This document shows, piece by piece, positions 54,936 through 63,848 of a stretch of 64,000 nt of DNA. Origin of the DNA: an uncultured Desulfovibrio sp. (GTDB lineage: Bacteria; Desulfobacterota; Desulfovibrionia; Desulfovibrionales; Desulfovibrionaceae). The notes beneath the pieces are model-generated. The model ran no database searches, was not told the origin of the DNA, and was given only the letters and a program-made list of their open reading frames with translations. The position numbers were made by a program, and so were the translations under genes. The stretch's first letter is position 1. The number at the start of each line of letters is the position of its first letter. The stretch is taken from the NCBI GenBank assembly GCA_900541395.1, contig UQJT01000004.1, positions 1 through 64,000 of the forward strand, read 5' to 3'.

Positions 54936-56618
54936 ATGCTGAATATACATAAGACGGTGGATACCGATATTCTTATTGTGGGCGGAGGCATCGGCGGTCT
55001 GATGGCGTCGATATGCGCCGGAGAACAGGGGCTTTCAACAATTGTGGCGGAAAAGGCCCATGTGCGTCGCAGCGGTTCCGGGGCGACGGGAAACGATCAT
55101 TTTTTGTGTTTTATGCCGGAGATTCAAAACATAACGCTCAAGGAAATGATCAACGAGATGCTGGCGGGGCAGGTTGGCCCGTGGCATGACACTCAGCTTA
55201 CCAAAGTTTTTTTGGAGCGGACCGCGGAAATGGTTCACCGCTGGCACTCGTGGGGCATCGACATGAAGCCCTTCGGGCCGGACTATGTATATATGGGGCA
55301 TGCTTTTCCGGATCGTCCGCGTATGTACATCAAATACGACGGACATAATCAAAAGGAAATTCTGGTAAAAAAGGCCAAAGAAGTCGGCGTCGCCTTTCTC
55401 AACCATCACCCCGCAACGGATCTTTTGGCCGAAAACGGGCGTGTAAGCGGCGCCGTGCTCATGAATGTAAAAGAAGACGAGCCCTCCTTTGTTCTGGTGC
55501 GGGCGAAGGCCGTCATCATGGCCACGGGCTGTTCCACCCGGCTGTATCCCAGCTCCATGACTCCGGCAATGCTGTTTAACAGCGGTTTTTGCCCGAGTTG
55601 CGCGGGGGGCATGGCTTCCGCATATCGCATCGGCGCAAAGCTGGTAAATATGGAATATCCTTATACTCATGCGGGCACCAAATATTTCGCGCGCTGCGGC
55701 AAAGCCACATGGATAGGCGTATACAAGTACCCCGACGGGCGTCCCATAGGGCCTTTTGTTCGCAAACCTACCCGTGAACTCGGCGATAATACTTCCGACG
55801 TGTGGAAATCCGTTTTTCTTGACGTCATGAACAACGGCACAGGACCGGCTTATCTGGACTGCTCCGAGGCCTCTCCGGAAGATTTGCAGTTCATGCGCCA
55901 GGGCATGGTGAGCGAAGGGCTGACCTCTCAGTTGGACTATATGGACAAGGAAGGCATAGACCCCGCGCATCATGCCGTTGAGTTCGGGCGCTACGAACCC
56001 CTGCTTTTCGGGCGAGGCCTGGAAATCGACGAAACCGGCTCCACAAATATCAGGGGCCTTTATGTCGCGGGCGATCCCATAGGCAACTTCCGGTCCGGCA
56101 TTGCCGGGGCGGTGACGTGGGGGTGGATAAGCGCGGAGCACGCCTCGGCGTATGCCCGCGATGTTCAACTTTCCGACAAAACGCTTTCGGACGCTTCGAT
56201 TGAGCAGCGCCTGGCCTTGTATGACAAGCTGCTGCGTCGCGAAAACGGCGCGCCCTGGCAGGAGTTCAACATCGCTCTGCAGCAGCTCATGAACGATTAC
56301 TGCCCCGCGGCTCCGCGTGCGCGCTCCGAAACCCTGCTCCGGGCCGGTCTGAAGTATATGGCGGATCTGCGCGCCCATGCCCTGCGCGACATGGCTGTTC
56401 CCAACTCGCACATGCTGATGCGTGGACTGGAAGTGCTCGATCTCATCGATCTTGGCGAGGCGGTCATGACGGCGGCCCGTGAAAGACGGGAAACCAGGGT
56501 GCAGCATATCCGCTCCGACTGTCCCTTTACCAATATTTCCGACGGCGAGAAGTTCATCACTGTAGAACTGAAGGAGGGAAAGCCTGTTACGGCATGGCGC
56601 AAGCGCCGGATGCTATAG
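54936..56618 (+). CDS. AprA/fumarate-reductase-like FAD flavoprotein (locus 2, first)
   Basis: A 560-aa flavoprotein paralogous to those at 36327 and 58596. The FAD fold ILIVGGGIGGLMASICAGEQG is near residues 13-33, followed by VRRSGSGATGNDHFLCF. HKPQVVY-type ferredoxin partners precede it. The middle section has HWYAS-free conserved stretches such as CPSCAGGMASAYRIGAKLVNMEYPYTHAG and ATWIGVYKYPDGRPIGPF, and the C-terminus has ERRETRVQHIRSDCPF. There is no export signal. The arrangement Fd-flavoprotein-SLC13 suggests cytoplasmic reduction (or oxidation) of an imported anion. A 12-bp hairpin follows. Confidence 0.88.
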   Translation: MLNIHKTVDTDILIVGGGIGGLMASICAGEQGLSTIVAEKAHVRRSGSGATGNDHFLCFMPEIQNITLKEMINEMLAGQVGPWHDTQLTKVFLERTAEMVHRWHSWGIDMKPFGPDYVYMGHAFPDRPRMYIKYDGHNQKEILVKKAKEVGVAFLNHHPATDLLAENGRVSGAVLMNVKEDEPSFVLVRAKAVIMATGCSTRLYPSSMTPAMLFNSGFCPSCAGGMASAYRIGAKLVNMEYPYTHAGTKYFARCGKATWIGVYKYPDGRPIGPFVRKPTRELGDNTSDVWKSVFLDVMNNGTGPAYLDCSEASPEDLQFMRQGMVSEGLTSQLDYMDKEGIDPAHHAVEFGRYEPLLFGRGLEIDETGSTNIRGLYVAGDPIGNFRSGIAGAVTWGWISAEHASAYARDVQLSDKTLSDASIEQRLALYDKLLRRENGAPWQEFNIALQQLMNDYCPAAPRARSETLLRAGLKYMADLRAHALRDMAVPNSHMLMRGLEVLDLIDLGEAVMTAARERRETRVQHIRSDCPFTNISDGEKFITVELKEGKPVTAWRKRRML

Positions 56619-56627
56619 ACGTTCCGC

Positions 56628-56657
56628 CCGGGCCCTTCCGCTTTGGGAAGGGCCCGG
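56628..56657 (+). terminator. 12-bp hairpin between flavoprotein and transporter, locus 2
   Basis: CCGGGCCCTTCC and GGAAGGGCCCGG pair perfectly around GCTTTG. Without a U-tract it may attenuate or protect mRNA rather than terminate, since the transporter follows in the same direction. Confidence 0.6.
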
Positions 56658-56772
56658 CCAGACGACTGCTTCTTTGAGAAAATGGAGACTCAAATTCTGC
56701 TGAAGACGGAATGTTTCATTTTCGCGCTGATACAGCGTTGTCACATGAGGGGAAACCTCATAAGGAGCACTG

Positions 56773-58266
56773 ATGAAAGACATCCTCTATCGCAACAGGC
56801 AGATCATATTTTTTCTGCTCGGTCCGATACTTTGCTTGCTTATCCTGCAATGCCCGGCCCCGGAAGGGCTCGGCCATAAGGGCATGAAGCATCTTGCCGC
56901 GGCGGCATGGATTCTCGTGTGGTGGATCACGGAACTTTTTCCGCTTGGCGCGGTCTCCCTCCTCAGCATTCTTATTTACGGCATCGTGGATGTCATGCCT
57001 CCGGTCAAGGCCTACGCCATTTTCGCCAATTCCAATCTCATGCTGATGGTCGGCGCCATGATGATTCTCGGGGCCTGGAAGGACAGCGGACTCATCACCA
57101 GATATGCTTACTGGGTGTTGAGTCTGCCGTGGATCAAGGGACGACCCAGACGTCTTATGTTGGTGTTCGCCTTTGCTACCGGGCTTGTTTCCACCATTGT
57201 TCCCAATATCCCGGTCGCCATTCTGTTTGTGTCGTTGGCTGTGGCTATGGGTAAAGGCATTAACGCCGAACCGGGCAAAAGCAATACCATTCGCGGTTTA
57301 TGCGTCATGTCCGGCGTCGGTTCCGCCCTTGGAGGGGCCGGAACGCCCATAGGCGGAGCCCCCAATCTGGTGGTGATAGGCGTCATAGCTTCTTCGCTGA
57401 ACTACAACGTTACGTTTGCGGAGTGGACCGCTCTCGGGATGCCCGTATGTCTGCTTATGTTGCTTGCGATGGTGCTTCTGGCCTATGTGTTCTTTCCCTC
57501 CCGCAAAGACGGCCTGATAAGCAACTCCAGCGAATATATTCAAAAAAAGCGGGAAGAACTCGGATCGGTCACGGCGTTTGAGCATGCTTCCATGTTTGTC
57601 ATGGGGCTGGCGATGCTGCTTTGGGTGTTTGGTCAACCCATATCCAAAATGCTGAACTGGGAAATGGGGACCGCGCTTTTCGCACCGGCGTCCACAGCTC
57701 TGCTTATGGGATGCAGTCTGCTCTTTCTGCCGATCAAAAGGGACAAATACAGCGGCACATTCCAATTCGCCATGTCTTGGAAGTCTTGTGTAAATTCTGT
57801 GGACTGGGGCATCATCATTTTTATGGCAGGCGCCATTTTGTTCGGCGAAAACCTGGTCGCCGGCGGAGTGGACAAGTGGCTGGGCAATATTCTTATCCAT
57901 GCCATCGGCGATATGCCGCCGCTGCTGGTATGGTTCGTCATCATGCTCATCGGCGCCATGCTCTCTCAGGTCATCGTGAATCTTGCCGTCGTGGGACTGT
58001 TCATTCCCGTAACGGCTACCCTGGCCGCGCACTACGGGCTGAACCCGGTGGTTGTTTGTCTTACTGTCGGCATGCTGTGCAATGTGGGCATTATGTTTTC
58101 CGTGTCGTCCGTTCCCATTGCCGCCGCCATGCTTGGCTCGGAAGGATATTCTTCGCCGCGTGACTATATCGTCTACGGGTTCTCCGTGCTGATAGTCTGT
58201 TCCATGATAGCTTTGTTCTGCGGGATACTGCTCGGCAACACCATTTTCCCCATGCCTTCAGTATAA
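56773..58266 (+). CDS. SLC13/DASS-family anion:sodium symporter (locus 2)
   Basis: A 497-aa membrane protein with about 12 helices, including GKGINAEPGKSNTIRGLCVMSGVGSALGGAGTPIGGAPNLV (first substrate motif region, with TPIGGAPN) and a C-terminal MLSQVIVNLAVVGLFIPVTATLA. AAGGAG precedes the ATG. It is only distantly similar to the transporter at 34619, so the two loci may import different anions. Its position between two ferredoxin-flavoprotein pairs argues that it serves both. Confidence 0.9.
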   Translation: MKDILYRNRQIIFFLLGPILCLLILQCPAPEGLGHKGMKHLAAAAWILVWWITELFPLGAVSLLSILIYGIVDVMPPVKAYAIFANSNLMLMVGAMMILGAWKDSGLITRYAYWVLSLPWIKGRPRRLMLVFAFATGLVSTIVPNIPVAILFVSLAVAMGKGINAEPGKSNTIRGLCVMSGVGSALGGAGTPIGGAPNLVVIGVIASSLNYNVTFAEWTALGMPVCLLMLLAMVLLAYVFFPSRKDGLISNSSEYIQKKREELGSVTAFEHASMFVMGLAMLLWVFGQPISKMLNWEMGTALFAPASTALLMGCSLLFLPIKRDKYSGTFQFAMSWKSCVNSVDWGIIIFMAGAILFGENLVAGGVDKWLGNILIHAIGDMPPLLVWFVIMLIGAMLSQVIVNLAVVGLFIPVTATLAAHYGLNPVVVCLTVGMLCNVGIMFSVSSVPIAAAMLGSEGYSSPRDYIVYGFSVLIVCSMIALFCGILLGNTIFPMPSV

Positions 58267-58355
58267 ATAATACACGATGTCCATTCACAAAGTCATGCCG
58301 GTCATTTTTCCATTCATAACTTTATACGGGGTATACCCTTATTCAGGAGATTGTC

Positions 58356-58586
58356 ATGCCTCCCATCATTCATACCGAACAGTGCACCCACTGCGGCATG
58401 TGCGCAACCATTTGTCCCATGAACATATTTAAACATAAAAAAGGAGAGATTCCCCAGGTAGCCTACCCTGAAGAATGTTGGCACTGCAACGCCTGCGTTC
58501 TCGACTGCCCGGCCGAAGCCGTGGAACTTCGCCTTCCCCTCAACTATATGGTGCTGCATGTCGATGCGAACACCCTTCACGCATAG
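58356..58586 (+). CDS. AprB-like small ferredoxin (locus 2, second)
   Basis: A 76-aa two-cluster ferredoxin: QCTHCGMCATICPMNIF and ECWHCNACVLDCPAEAV, then ELRLPLNYMVLHVDA. It is the third copy of this ferredoxin type in the window. AGGAGA precedes the ATG. Its stop is ten bases before the paired flavoprotein. No separate promoter was found, so it is probably cotranscribed with the transporter. Confidence 0.9.
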   Translation: MPPIIHTEQCTHCGMCATICPMNIFKHKKGEIPQVAYPEECWHCNACVLDCPAEAVELRLPLNYMVLHVDANTLHA

Positions 58587-58595
58587 GAGATAGAC

Positions 58596-60278
58596 ATGCT
58601 TGAATTCAACGCTCCCATTTCCACCGATGTTCTGGTCGTCGGCGGCGGCATAGGCGGTCTCTGCGCGGCTATAGCTTCAGCCCGTGCAGGCGCCAAAACA
58701 CTGGTGGCCGAAAAAGCCGATACCCGGCGTTCCGGCTCCGGCGCCACGGGAAACGACCATTTCGCTTGTTATTATCCTAAAGCCCACGGCAATGATATCC
58801 GTGTTATTCTCAAAGAACTCCGTCAGAGCATGGTCGGAGCTTATCATGATGAAACGCTTTCTCTGCGCTTTCTTGAAGAAAGCCTGCATGTAGCGAATCT
58901 CTGGCACGAATGGGGCATCAATATGAAGCCCTTCGGCAATGACTACGAATTCATGGGGCACGCGTATCCTGAGCGTCCGCGTATATGGCTCAAGTACGAC
59001 GGCCACAATCAAAAGCAGGTTCTCACTCGTCAAGCCAAACAGGAAGGCGTTGCGCTCATCAACCATACGCCCATTGTGGACCTTATAGAAGTAGGCGGCG
59101 AAATCGCCGGAGCGCTGGCTCTTGACGTCTCTAAAGACACCCCCGCTTTCACCGTCATCAAAGCTAAAAAGGTGGTTCTTTCCACAGGCACGGCAAATCG
59201 CCTGTATCCTGCCGCCGGAAGCCCCGGCTGGCCTTTCAATACGGCTTTCTGCCCCGCCTGCACGGGCGCTGCGCAAGCGCAGGCATGGCGTATCGGCGCG
59301 AAGACGGTCAATATGGAAATGCCCAACCGTCACGCGGGGCCCAAGTTCTTTGCCCGTGCCGGAAAGTCCACATGGATCGGCGTGTATAAATATCCCGACG
59401 GCAAACTGCTCGGCCCCTTTGTGGACAGGGCGACCCGTTATGTGGGCGATATCACCTGTGATGTGTGGAATTCAGCCTATACCGACGTCCTCATGAACGG
59501 CACCGGTCCTGCCTATATCGACTGCACTCAAAGCACGCCTGAAGATCTCGCCTTCATGCGCGAAGGCATGATCAGTGAGGGGCTGACGACTCTTGTCGAC
59601 TACATGGATCGTACTGGTCTTGACGTTTCCAAGCACGCGGTGGAATTCATGCAGTATGAACCGCATGTCATCGGACGAGGCCTTGAAATAGATATCGACG
59701 GCCAGACTTCCATTCCCGGCCTCTATGCCGCCGGCGATATGGTGGGAAACTTCCGCGCCGATATTGCCGGAGCGGCCGTTTACGGCTGGATTGCCGGCGG
59801 TCATGCCGGAGCGGCTGCATCCGCCGCGAAAATCAAGGAAGCAGAAAAGTCTCCCTGGGTTATGGAGCGAGCTTCGTTGTACAGCAGCTTCATTGAACGG
59901 AAAAAGGGCGCGGCATGGAAGGAAGCCAATCTGGCTGTACAGCAGATTATGGATTCCTACGCCGCCGCAGGCCCGCACCGTCTTCGCTCGGCCACGTTGC
60001 TCACCGCCGGATTGAAGTATATGGCCGACCTGCGGAAAAACGCCGTCAGCGAGATCGCCGTGCCCGACGCCCACAGTCTTATGAGGGCAATTGAAACCCT
60101 GGACCTCATGGACAACGGCGAAATCATCATGCACGCGGCCCTGGAACGCAAGGAAACCAGAGGGATGCATCTGCGCTCCGACTACACTTTTACCAATCCT
60201 CTGCTCTCCGACAAGTTCCTGAATGTGTGGCAGGAAAACGGCACGGTTCGCAAAAAATGGCGTCAGTGCCGGAACTGA
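58596..60278 (+). CDS. AprA/fumarate-reductase-like FAD flavoprotein (locus 2, second)
   Basis: A 560-aa paralogue of the flavoproteins at 36327 and 54936. The FAD fold is VLVVGGGIGGLCAAIASARAG, followed by TRRSGSGATGNDHFACYYPKAHG. CPACTGAAQAQAWRIGAKTVNMEMPNRHAG replaces the THAG block of the first locus-2 copy with RHAG, a likely active-site difference. SIPGLYAAGDMVGN and ERKETRGMHLRSDYTF are at the C-terminus. The duplication with divergence suggests the two locus-2 enzymes act on related substrates or successive steps. Dyads at 60261-60280 and 60300-60353 follow the stop. Confidence 0.88.
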   Translation: MLEFNAPISTDVLVVGGGIGGLCAAIASARAGAKTLVAEKADTRRSGSGATGNDHFACYYPKAHGNDIRVILKELRQSMVGAYHDETLSLRFLEESLHVANLWHEWGINMKPFGNDYEFMGHAYPERPRIWLKYDGHNQKQVLTRQAKQEGVALINHTPIVDLIEVGGEIAGALALDVSKDTPAFTVIKAKKVVLSTGTANRLYPAAGSPGWPFNTAFCPACTGAAQAQAWRIGAKTVNMEMPNRHAGPKFFARAGKSTWIGVYKYPDGKLLGPFVDRATRYVGDITCDVWNSAYTDVLMNGTGPAYIDCTQSTPEDLAFMREGMISEGLTTLVDYMDRTGLDVSKHAVEFMQYEPHVIGRGLEIDIDGQTSIPGLYAAGDMVGNFRADIAGAAVYGWIAGGHAGAAASAAKIKEAEKSPWVMERASLYSSFIERKKGAAWKEANLAVQQIMDSYAAAGPHRLRSATLLTAGLKYMADLRKNAVSEIAVPDAHSLMRAIETLDLMDNGEIIMHAALERKETRGMHLRSDYTFTNPLLSDKFLNVWQENGTVRKKWRQCRN

Positions 60279-60299
60279 CGCATACAGAGCCATTAATAA

Positions 60300-60353
60300 G
60301 GTCATGCCTGGCCAGCATAGTCTGAAATGACTATATACCAACCAGGCATGACC
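60300..60353 (+). terminator. double-stem hairpin after locus 2
   Basis: GGTCATGCCTGG (60300-60311) pairs with CCAGGCATGACC (60342-60353), and an inner ATAGTC/GACTAT stem lies between. Confidence 0.7.
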
Positions 60354-60378
60354 GTTAATACAAACGTAATACGGTTAA

Positions 60379-60597
60379 AGCATTTTCAGCTTGAAAATAC
60401 TCCAGGAGTCGAGCGAAGCGGGGCTCGTCTCTGCTCTCCTTATCCGTAACGCGCTTCGCGCGGACGGCTAAGGGCGCCGCGACATCGGAGCCGCCGCAAT
60501 TCATGGGCGGCCGATAGCTCCGATGGAGGCGTGAAATCTGCGGGCCGGAACACAGGGCCCTGGCCGACAGGTATTTTCAAGGGCAAAACGCTCTTGG
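60379..60597. repeat. MITE-like repeat, long type, best preserved copy
   Basis: It begins AAAGCATTTTCAGCTTGAAA and ends TTTTCAAGGGCAAAACGCTCT. The interior has AGGAGTCGAGCGAAGCGGGG, TCTGCTCTCCTTATCCGTAA, GGGCGCCGCGAC and GATGGAGGCGTGAAATCTGC, each shared with one or more other copies. Confidence 0.78.
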
Positions 60598-60817
60598 GAA
60601 CCGATCTGAAAACCTTGTGTTCCACCCGGCAGATAACGACCTTGACCCGCTTCCGCTCCATTTGGCCTTTTCCCGTACCTCTCCGGCCGTTGCGACACGC
60701 TTCCCGCACGTCTTGTCGCGTTGTCTTTCCCAAGGCGTCGTCAGTCAACGGCACCCGGCCGCTTCCTCAAAAACGCCGGGAGCCGAAATCGGCGCCAAGG
60801 GTCCTGATTGCGGTCAT

Positions 60818-61930
60818 TCATACGCGGGCGTCGATATCCGCGATGACGTCCAGCACACCGGCCATATCCCCGGCGGCGGGCACGCGAAAGCGTACCGAGT
60901 TTTTGCCGATGCCGGAAAAATCCGAGCCCGATATGACCAGCACCCGCCGTTTGGCGAACTCGCGGGCCAGGTCCACGGCGGGGTCGGCGTGGGTCAGCAG
61001 AGAAATGGACACCGTGGGTTCGGTGCATGCCACGGCGATGCGCTTCCAGGGCCGCAGCAATTCCCGCTTGATGGCCGCCGTCCTGTCCCGCAACGCGGTC
61101 AGAAAGGCCGCGTCGGTCACGGCCCTGGCGGCCACATGCCGGGACAGGGCGGACACGGTATAGGGGTTTGTGATGTTGCCCGCGGCGCGGGCCAGTTCAT
61201 CCGGCAGCACCAGATAGCCCGCCCGAAGTCCGGCCAGCCCGAAGCCCTTGGAAAAAGTCTTGGCCACCAGCAGGTTTTCGTGCCCGCCCCACAGGGTCAG
61301 GGCCGAGCATTCCGGAGCCATATAGTCGCCGTAAGCCTCGTCCACCAGCACGGCCACATTCAGGGCGGCCGCCGCCCGCAGAATTTTCTCGATGGCCGCC
61401 AGAGGGATGACCTGTCCGGTGGGATTGTTGGGATTGTCCAGGTAGGCCAGCTTGTGTTCCGGCCGCAGGGCGGCGATAAAGGCGTCGGGATCGAAGCGGT
61501 ACCCGTCTTCCGCCCGCAAAGGCACGGCGTCGAACAGGCAGCCGCGCATCTTCACGTCGGTTTCATATTCCGAAAACTGGGGCACATAGCCCAGCACCCG
61601 ATCGCCGGGTTCCAGAAACAGACGGTTGACCAGATACAGCCCGGCCACGGAGCCGTCGCACAGAACGATGTTGTTCCGTTCCGGCCCCTTCTGCCCGGAG
61701 GACCTGGGCGCGTGGGCCACGACGGCGTCCTTGAGAGCGGGGGAATGAGGGTACGGCCCGGCCATGGCGAAATTCAGCCCGGCGAACGCCTCTCGCGCCC
61801 GCTCCGAGGCCATGACCGTATTGATGCCTTCGCCGCAGTCCACGTCGAAGTCGGCGAAAAGGTCTTCGGATTCGATGGCGTAACTCTTTTTCAGATGACG
61901 GCGTATGCCGTCCGCGATGCGAAATTCCAT
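60818..61930 (-). CDS. histidinol-phosphate aminotransferase-like enzyme (HisC family)
   Basis: A 370-aa class I/II PLP aminotransferase. PLP contacts are visible in LDNPNNPTGQVIP, VLVDEAYGDYM, the Schiff-base Lys in KTFSKGFGLAGLRAGYL, and the substrate Arg in NSVRFRVPA near the C-terminus. The order and short length fit HisC (histidinol-phosphate to imidazole acetol phosphate), though HisC-like enzymes also act on other substrates and no his genes are adjacent. GGAGGGGAGC precedes ATG 61930. Confidence 0.82.
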   Translation of the reverse strand: MEFRIADGIRRHLKKSYAIESEDLFADFDVDCGEGINTVMASERAREAFAGLNFAMAGPYPHSPALKDAVVAHAPRSSGQKGPERNNIVLCDGSVAGLYLVNRLFLEPGDRVLGYVPQFSEYETDVKMRGCLFDAVPLRAEDGYRFDPDAFIAALRPEHKLAYLDNPNNPTGQVIPLAAIEKILRAAAALNVAVLVDEAYGDYMAPECSALTLWGGHENLLVAKTFSKGFGLAGLRAGYLVLPDELARAAGNITNPYTVSALSRHVAARAVTDAAFLTALRDRTAAIKRELLRPWKRIAVACTEPTVSISLLTHADPAVDLAREFAKRRVLVISGSDFSGIGKNSVRFRVPAAGDMAGVLDVIADIDARV

Positions 61931-61993
61931 ATTGCTGCTCCCCTCCGGACGCCGCGCGGCGATCCGGACCGATAACAAAGCGTCCGCAGTCTC

Positions 61994-62026
61994 AAGCGCC
62001 CCGCCGGTTTGTCCGGCGGGGCGCTT
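61994..62026. terminator. terminator after YkvI-type gene
   Basis: AAGCGCCCCGCCGG pairs with CCGGCGGGGCGCTT around a TTTGT loop, between two minus-strand genes. Confidence 0.8.
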
Positions 62027-62047
62027 GCATGTCGGGTTTACGACCGT

Positions 62048-63241
62048 TCAGCGCAGCGCCTTGCCCGCCGCCGGATCGGTTTGGGCCGGAGCCTGCCCGC
62101 CCGTCACCGAACCGTACTTGACGACCTTGTACAGGCCCACGGTCACCAGAGGAATGAGATAAACCAGAATAAAACCGTAAGACATGAGCTGATACCCCAT
62201 GCCGATGAGGTCGATAATGCCGAATTTGGCGAAAATGGTGGCCAGCAAAAAGATGATCACCGTCACGCCGCCCCGGCTGAAACCGCTCATGTAGGGTTTG
62301 CCCGCGTCGGCCAGACCTTTGTCGATACGCTCCAGAAGGGCGTGGATCATGCCGGTGGCGGTTTCGATGAGGGTCCAGCCCACCACGACGCCGAACACGA
62401 TAACCAGCAAAGGACTGCCGGATACGGCCCCAAGCATGGTCAGCCACGGCACGGAGGCGCCCAGCACCTGGGGATCGGGATAAAAGGCCATGACCGCGAA
62501 GTAGGTGAAAAACCACGGAATGGTCATCAGAGCCGCGCCGATAACGCCGGAAATGACGGCCTCTTTACGGGTGGTCTGACGACGCAGGGTAAACAGCCCG
62601 GCGGGGATGGCGGACAGATTGTAGCTGGCGTACAAAATGCCCCAGCCCGCCGCGGTCAATACGCCCGCGCCGGGCACGTAGCTGGTGTCGTGGGTGGCGA
62701 ATACCTGGCCGATCTGCGTATGGCGGCCGGCAATGACCAGAACCGTAAAGACGATATAGGCCGCGTACAGGATGATGGTGCCGAAGGTTTCGAATTTTTC
62801 CACCACCCGGCTGCCGTAAAAATTGAGCAGCCCGGCGATGATAATCAGCGCGATGACGCCTATCCAGTAGTTGAGACCTATGGTCTGCTGCAATATTTCG
62901 CCCGTGGCCGAGGCCATGACCGAAATGATAAGAAACAGCAGGATGAAATAGATGACGTCGTAGACGATCCACAACGGTCCCGCAATGGTCCGCACGATGG
63001 ATTTATAGTCGTAAATTTTATAAATGCGGGCCAGCTCGAAGGTGAGCACGGCGATGATGCCGAAGGCCAGAAAGATGAACAGGCCGGAAATCCAGCCGTT
63101 GGCGCCGAATTTGGCCCCGTATTCGATGATTTCACGCCCCGTCGCGTAACCGCCCCCGATAAGCACCGACTGGAGGACGATGCCGGGCAGCAGGTATTTG
63201 GCCCAGCCCCTGTTGAAAAAACCCCGCTTGTTCTCTGCCAT
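62048..63241 (-). CDS. YkvI-type membrane transporter
   Basis: A 397-aa integral membrane protein with about ten helices and the N-terminal motif SVLIGGGYATGREIIEYGAKFG, typical of YkvI-type members of the amino acid-polyamine-organocation fold. Unwound-helix glycine motifs (GGGYATG) suggest a LeuT-like sodium- or proton-coupled importer; the substrate is not predictable. AAAGGGAAG just before ATG 63241 supports the start over 63301. It lies upstream of the aminotransferase on the same strand but is separated from it by a terminator. Confidence 0.8.
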   Translation of the reverse strand: MAENKRGFFNRGWAKYLLPGIVLQSVLIGGGYATGREIIEYGAKFGANGWISGLFIFLAFGIIAVLTFELARIYKIYDYKSIVRTIAGPLWIVYDVIYFILLFLIISVMASATGEILQQTIGLNYWIGVIALIIIAGLLNFYGSRVVEKFETFGTIILYAAYIVFTVLVIAGRHTQIGQVFATHDTSYVPGAGVLTAAGWGILYASYNLSAIPAGLFTLRRQTTRKEAVISGVIGAALMTIPWFFTYFAVMAFYPDPQVLGASVPWLTMLGAVSGSPLLVIVFGVVVGWTLIETATGMIHALLERIDKGLADAGKPYMSGFSRGGVTVIIFLLATIFAKFGIIDLIGMGYQLMSYGFILVYLIPLVTVGLYKVVKYGSVTGGQAPAQTDPAAGKALR

Positions 63242-63845
63242 CTTCCCTTTCCGCCTGCATGGGACGGCGCGCCGCCCCTGGTTACAAAAAAAGCAGACCA
63301 CAGCCGCCTTGTCGTGGCGGCGCGGCGTGCTTGCCCTTGCTTCCGTATCGCACGGGGGTATATTTTTTTGCCAAAAATGTCAAACAATGGCATTATTCTG
63401 CCCGATAATCCGATACGGTCGGAACAGCCCCGCCCGACGCGACGCCCCGCATCCGACGACAGAGCGGGCGACGGCGGCCCGTGGATACCGTGGATGCCGT
63501 GAATGCAGCGGATGCCGCAGAGGCCTTGAACGCGCAAAGGCCGCGCTTCCTTACAAAGGAAATGCGGCCCCATAAGCAAGCCCCCGCGGCTCCCGGCATC
63601 ATGCCACGCTGTTACCGTCGCCGAAAGCCTGAAGGTCGCAAAACAAAAAACACGGTTTTGCCTTGCTCACACGCCTGCGGCGGCGCGCGCCTCCTTCAGG
63701 GGCGCGCCTGGTGCCGCGTCAAGCGACGCCAGAGTATTTTGCTTTTGAAATTAGCGGCGCTGCCGTCATTTCGCCTGAAAAGCGTAGTTTTCAGGCGGGC
63801 GCGGGCGGCCGCCGGAGCACTCGCCGTTTTCAACGGCAAACCGCT
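63242..63845. other. intergenic region upstream of YkvI-type gene
   Basis: About 600 bases. The only structure I can support is the inverted short-type repeat at the right end (63731-63848). A direct trinucleotide-like patch (GATACCGTGGATGCCGTGAATGCAGCGGATGCC, read in parts near 63485-63515) has period-six character. Confidence 0.4.
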
Positions 63846-63848
63846 CTA
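63731..63848. repeat. MITE-like repeat, short type, copy 2 (inverted)
   Basis: The reverse complement of this stretch matches 14646-14794 through the whole interior: AAAACTACGCTTTTCAGG, the GAAATGACGGCAGCGCCGC block and TTTCAAAAGCAAAATACTCT. It lacks about 30 bases near each end relative to copy 1. The terminal CTA is the stop codon of the partial gene to its right. Confidence 0.82.

Larger units (their letters stand above)
60279..60817. other. intergenic region after locus 2
   Basis: The stretch contains a double hairpin, the long-type repeat copy and no supported gene. Confidence 0.55.

Noticed and set aside
58267..58355. Separate sigma54 promoter for the second ferredoxin of locus 2
   Set aside because: No GG-N10-GC element with flanking matches was found, so cotranscription is more likely.
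52691..60380. Direct repeats flanking locus 2, as for locus 1
   Set aside because: Comparing the ends by eye gave no repeat of comparable length; the edges differ in sequence.
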